Source: Chlorops oryzae
Lineage: Eukaryota; Arthropoda; Insecta; Diptera; Chloropidae
Length of the DNA stretch: 64,000 nt
Reading direction: 5' to 3'
NCBI GenBank assembly: GCA_020466095.1
Contig: CM035808.1
Coordinates: forward strand, 31,682,391-31,746,390
Under the pieces are notes generated by a model. It saw only the letters and a list, made by a program, of their open reading frames with translations, was not told where the DNA came from and made no database searches. Position numbers and translations under genes: made by a program. Positions 59,725 through 64,000 of this stretch are shown here, piece after piece (position 1 is the stretch's first letter; each line of letters starts with the position of its first letter).

Positions 59725-62484
59725 AAATTACATCAATTAGTTTGTTAATATTGAATTGCATACTTTTAGGAATTAAGTTCAAATGCGCTCCGTTTCGTTT
59801 GAGCACGGTTTGGATTTAACACAATCTATCAAACAAAATTTCGCTTTTAAGCGATTTTATATGATTTTAAAAACTTTTTGAAGAAAAAAAATTCTTCTGA
59901 ATGTTCCTGATATTTTAGAAATGTGTTCTTTTTAAAGGGGGGTTTTTTTTTCTTGAATGTGTCTACCGGGTGAAAACCGAATAAGGTATATTTTCTATTG
60001 CCCCACTTATTAGTAAATTCGTATTGACAATGGATTTTTAGCCAAGCAACATATCGCATTGAAGACTTGCGAAGCCGAAGGCCGAAGCGAATGCAAAAAA
60101 TTTTACAGTAAGGAAACAAATCAGTCTTTATTCATTTGACAAGCACAAAAAAAAACCGCTCAAATTTTCTCTAAATTCTTTCGCTTAGTCGCCCACAAAG
60201 TGAGAATTTACGGCAATAATTCACTAGTGTAAAAGAGCCTGTTGTAGTTCACTCTATGAGAGGAACGTAGCATATGCAAACAGGCTCTTTGCAAAAATTG
60301 GCTTTGCATCACCTTTAAATGTAACTGCCACTTTGGCTTTCACGCATTTTGCTGGCATGTCATTAAAAATGCTAGCGAACTCCGTTTTAAATTTGGTATG
60401 ACATCTGAAGTAAGGAATGTTGCTTGATTTGACAAAAACGGAATTGATTGGTTGTTCCCATAAATGGAAAACCTCGCACAAATCCGTACCAAATATAAAA
60501 AGGAGTATCGATTTCTACGACGAAAATACGACATTTTTGTACTTCATCCTTTAGGTGACTTGAAATCAAACTCTGCTAAAATTGATTTTTTGTTTGATGC
60601 AACTTGGTTAATACCGATCCTTGAAATCTTTTCCTGGTTTACCCAATTTGTCTATGATATAAATTTCAAAATTGAGATATCTGAGTGATCGAAATTTGAA
60701 GTTTACTAGACCAATATCGTTGATAATTTCCAGCTTTGATCTTCATTATGACAATTAAAAAATTTTTTGCTCAAAAAATTATTGTATTAAACAAAGACAT
60801 CCCGGTGAATTTGATTCTTTGGAATTATTGGTCGTTAATTTTGAACATTCTTTTGTGATGATGATTTTCCCTCTTTTGCATAGCCTTATATGCCCACTCA
60901 TTTACATTGCGTACACTTAAGTTGCTGAAATTGCAATTTTTTGAATATGATAAACCAAAAATAAACAATGGATTGGGCTTCAAAATTGTTTTTCCTAGCT
61001 TGACTTCTGAAAATCATTCGTATTTGACCATGCTTGACTTAAAACTTTTTTGTTTTACAAATAAAAAATTCATTTTTTAAATCTATTATTTCCCGATGGC
61101 TTATTGAAATTAATTTTCGTTCACCGGACCGAAATAACAAAGTGATATGGAGAAACAATTTTTTGGCCTCGTACTGACATTCAGTCGCATCCAAGAATAA
61201 ACATTAAATTGATCTGATCACCGCTAATCTCAATCTTAAATTGTTCTTACCATGAATTTTACATGTTGTTGTATATGAAATCAAATCTTTTGAGATTAGA
61301 CTGAGAGCATTTGTATTAATTTAACAAACCGAATTTTGTCTTAATTTGTATTAAACGTTTAAAACGATTTAAATTAACGGTTGTTATTGACTGTGGAAGT
61401 GAAGTAAGTGCAGATCACAAACGCAATCTTTCGAAAGCCAGGCCACGGCGGTGGGCATACCAGGTCCCTTAAAAATCTCTAGGATACTTTGTCTTAAAGC
61501 CGTGGTTTTCGGGCCTGTTTTTAAAAATTTTTTAACCTTTGTGTCTGTGTCCGGTATTGTAGTCAGGCCTCAACCGCTAAAACACCGTAACTTGTCTTTA
61601 CTAAAATTTGAAGTACAGCGATTTCTCACTTTAACGAGTATTCGTTTTAACGAAATCTCGATTTAACGAGCAATCAAAATTAATATACAGAGTACCTTGC
61701 ATAACGAGCATAATTGAAAAGAGCAGTACCCGGCTTAACGAGCAACCAATTTTTTTTTGTTTTGTTTAATATCCCAGTAGCAAATTTGATGCTCTGCGGA
61801 TTGATCATTTGAACATTCCTAAGCGAGGGGATATCATAGGCTTTTCCCATCACTCTTACACATCTACTTTGTTAGAGCATGGCCGCTCTGGGTAGGCCTT
61901 CCAAATGCCTCTCGTGAGCAAGCAGAATGTGAGGGGTTCAAAAAAGTTTTGGTTTTGGTTTTGCTTTTACATTTTAGCTCAATCCCGAAAATCTGCTACA
62001 TTTCGATAAAAAAAAAAACAAACACTTTTCTTTGAACACATCACATTTTCCCTGCTCAATGACTGCCATGAAAATTAATGCCTATGGGCAGTGGTTGGGA
62101 GAGTTCAAGTGATGCATCGCTTAGTGGAGGACTTCCCCTTATTTGCAACTGGGTAGCTTTAAAAATGAGCAAACAAAACTGCACACAGTGAAAATAGAGA
62201 ATTTTAAACCGTTATTCATCTGTTTAACTGAACATTCAATAGAAATGCGAATATGTAGCTACCCAGCAGAATATTATGTTGGCGGTGAACAAGTCAGCGC
62301 GTCCTTCAGAGCGGACGCCTCGTTGAATTGCTCAGAATGACAGTGTCAGCGAGATGGAGTGAAAGAGTCATGCCCGATTGTCATTTTCATTTTAAACTCG
62401 TCTTGTTTAAATCTCATTAGCTGCTTAAATCAAAATATGGGTCTTAGCGTCAGAAGATCATTTGCAAGATGTAGCGTATGGCAT
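59725..62484. other. Intergenic; repeat debris
   Basis: A minus-strand dispersed motif is at 59746-59785. At 61611-61745 the sequence ACAGCGATTTCTCACTTTAACGAG and later TTAACGAGCAA units form the left end of a pogo/Tigger-like element whose other end type appears at 59360-59392. The region 60230-60292 contains a 12-bp inverted repeat (AAGAGCCTGTT). No gene is recognised. Confidence 0.45.
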
Positions 62485-62537
62485 GCATACTGGCCTCACA
62501 AGCCGAAGATCGCGGGTTCGATCCCTCCCCGAGCCAA
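62485..62537 (+). repeat. tRNA-like B-box module
   Basis: TGGCCTCACAAGCCG forms a short stem with CAC at an anticodon position. It is followed by GCGGGTTCGATCCCTCCCC, a good B box. The A box and acceptor stem are not convincing, so it is a SINE head or tRNA pseudogene. It lies immediately upstream of duplicated block B. Confidence 0.45.
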
Positions 62538-62562
62538 ACAATAATTGTAGAAGCAAGAAAGA

Positions 62563-63181
62563 TTAAAGGAAAAATTCGAATTACTCAATAAACACGCCAA
62601 AGCATATACCCCCTGTGTACCTATGTAAATATGAACTTTAGTGCAAAATGATTTGAGTTGTTCCTTTTAGTTGTTTTTTTTTTTTTTAATAAAGCACAGA
62701 CTTTCTGAAACATAATTTGACTCTTTTTAACGCTTCTAATTGTAAATTAAGGTCATTTTTTGTAGGTACCTACTTTAACGAGAATTCCGGTTTAACGAGA
62801 CATGCTGACAACGATGGAGCTCGTTAAAGTGAGAAACCGCTGTACTTAGCTTGGCGCAACGGGCAGCAGCGTGGTTGGTGTAAGTTCTAGGAGTTTCAGC
62901 GCACTAAGATCTGGGGCAAAGAAGGAGCTGCAACACTTATTGATAGAGACATTTAAGCAGAGCATTTCATTAACCAATTTCTACACTGCTCTTATTAGTT
63001 TGACATAAAGAAAAACAATCCCAACCTCTTTCTTATTATTGGCTTAAAAGAAAATATTTAAATTTAGTCCTCAAATTTATGTGTAGCAATATTATGGGAA
63101 ATCTGTTCATTCTAGTCAGGGCTTTTTGGAATTGAGTCGATCTTTCTCAAGCCTAAATTATGCTTAGTTTGTAAATGATTA
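62563..63181. repeat. Duplicated block, copy B (619 bp)
   Basis: This is the second copy of 59103-59724 in the same orientation, 2.8 kb downstream. Copy B lacks a base in CTGGGTGCAAAG and has AATCCC for AATGCC. It is flanked by tRNA-like sequence on the left and a LINE on the right rather than by BEL/Pao sequence. Confidence 0.93.
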
Positions 63182-63189
63182 GTTTGTAA

Positions 63190-64000
63190 ACGATTGGTGC
63201 AAGCACCAAGTCTGAAACAAGTTGTGATATTGATGTAAATGTAATGAATGACCATTATGCATCTACATTCAGCAATGCCCGTGTTAGACCCCTGTCTTTA
63301 ACGAATGTTCAAATGGCGGAAACTGGCGGTCACAGATTTGCCTTTCACTGTCTCACTGAAAATGATGTTTTAAAAGGTATAGCTACTATCAAATCGGATG
63401 CTATAGGATTAGATAATGTAAGTCCTAGATTTATAAAATTAATATTACCCTTTATAATATCGCCTTTAACCCATATACTAAATTGCTGTATTACTACTTC
63501 AACTTTCCCAGAAAGCTGGAAAATTGCCAAGATCATCCCAGTTGCAAAAAATAACACCCCTAACTCACTAAAATGATTATCGACCAATCAGTATTTTATC
63601 TTGGTTTTCGAAAGTCCTAGAGAAGTGTTTATCGTATCAAATACTTAGTTATCTCGAAGCACACTGTTTGTTAAATGATAACCAGTCTGGTTTTCGTAAG
63701 CACCACAGCTGCACTACAGCCATGCTTAAAGTTCTCGAGGATATAAGAAAAGCATATGACCGTAGTGAAATCACTATTCTAGCGTTACTCGACTTCTCGA
63801 AAGCTTTCGACAAAGTCGATCATAAACTTCTAATTTGACAAACTAATGTACTTGTATAACTTTGAAAACAGTGCATCAAGTTTAATTAAAAACTATCTAT
63901 CGGATAGGTTTCAAAGAGTATGCATAAATGGGAAAGGTTTCCTGTTTAAAGCCAGTCTTGTCTGGTGTTCCACAGGGATCTATACTTGGACCCATTTTGT
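63190..64000 (+). pseudogene. LINE (non-LTR) reverse transcriptase fragment, cut by window edge
   Basis: The open stretch 63244-63573 covers the region before the RT core. After a frame change at about 63572 it continues with DYRPISIL, QSGFRKHHS and LLDFSKAFDKVDH, then breaks at a stop near 63834. PQGSILGPIL follows in another frame at the right edge. These are ordered RT motifs of Jockey/CR1-like LINEs. The endonuclease is missing (5' truncated) and the copy is inactive, at least here. Confidence 0.88.

Noticed and set aside
60232..60291. Inverted repeat AAGAGCCTGTT as a MITE
   Set aside because: Only about 11-12 matching bases, no target duplication and dissimilar outer bases.
62485..62537. 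Functional tRNA-Val (CAC) gene
   Set aside because: No pairing acceptor stem and no A box at the right distance; only the B box is good.

Overview
The window is nuclear DNA of a higher fly (Diptera, Brachycera). The protein-coding genes are insect in character. The fascin is nearly colinear with Drosophila singed, its introns are short with standard GT-AG ends, and there is at least one textbook Inr+DPE core promoter. The AT-rich spacers carry many ATACATATGTA and TAGGTACCTAC strings, which suggest a tephritid-like fly. That assignment is an inference; no species can be proved from the sequence alone.

Four host genes can be supported. (1) An intronless DnaJ/Hsp40 gene (21531-22655, +) whose J domain has lost the HPD motif. 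(2) Fascin, the singed (sn) gene (+), with six coding exons from 34748 to 43736 encoding 512 aa. A core promoter and non-coding exon at 3680-4079 may be its 5' end, which would give a first intron of about 30.5 kb with the DnaJ gene nested inside. (3) A small heat-shock protein (47514-48074, +) with its own TATA box. (4) Dihydropyrimidine dehydrogenase, the su(r) orthologue (-), with eight coding exons from 53228 down to 49671 encoding 1041 aa. The small Hsp and su(r) genes are convergent.

The rest is intron or intergenic DNA rich in mobile elements, many with readable target-site duplications (TSDs). At least six DNA elements have 8-bp TSDs of the hAT type: 12411-14567 (a 2.16-kb foldback), 19522-20663 with 20084-20444 nested inside it, 27715-28260, 45574-46410 and 48726-48969. 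A 55-bp micro-hairpin at 40386-40440 is a seventh candidate. A second foldback lies at 54382-55476. There are also two opposed copies of a tRNA-derived SINE (24889-25089 and 26376-26562), a mini-me/DINE-like element (26662-27532), a frameshifted BEL/Pao pol fragment (57161-59168), a LINE reverse transcriptase running off the right edge (63190-64000), and pogo-like inverted-repeat ends.

Local duplications stand out. A 1.3-kb block at 10962-12291 is repeated at 12292-15775, where it contains the foldback. A 620-bp block at 59103-59724 recurs at 62563-63181, and a 240-bp block is tandemly repeated at 8989-9496. Simple-sequence tracts include GAGA purine (7170-7735), ATC/ACC (17508-17930), TATCAA (39850-40460) and a 22-bp array containing AP-1-like sites (30661-30790).
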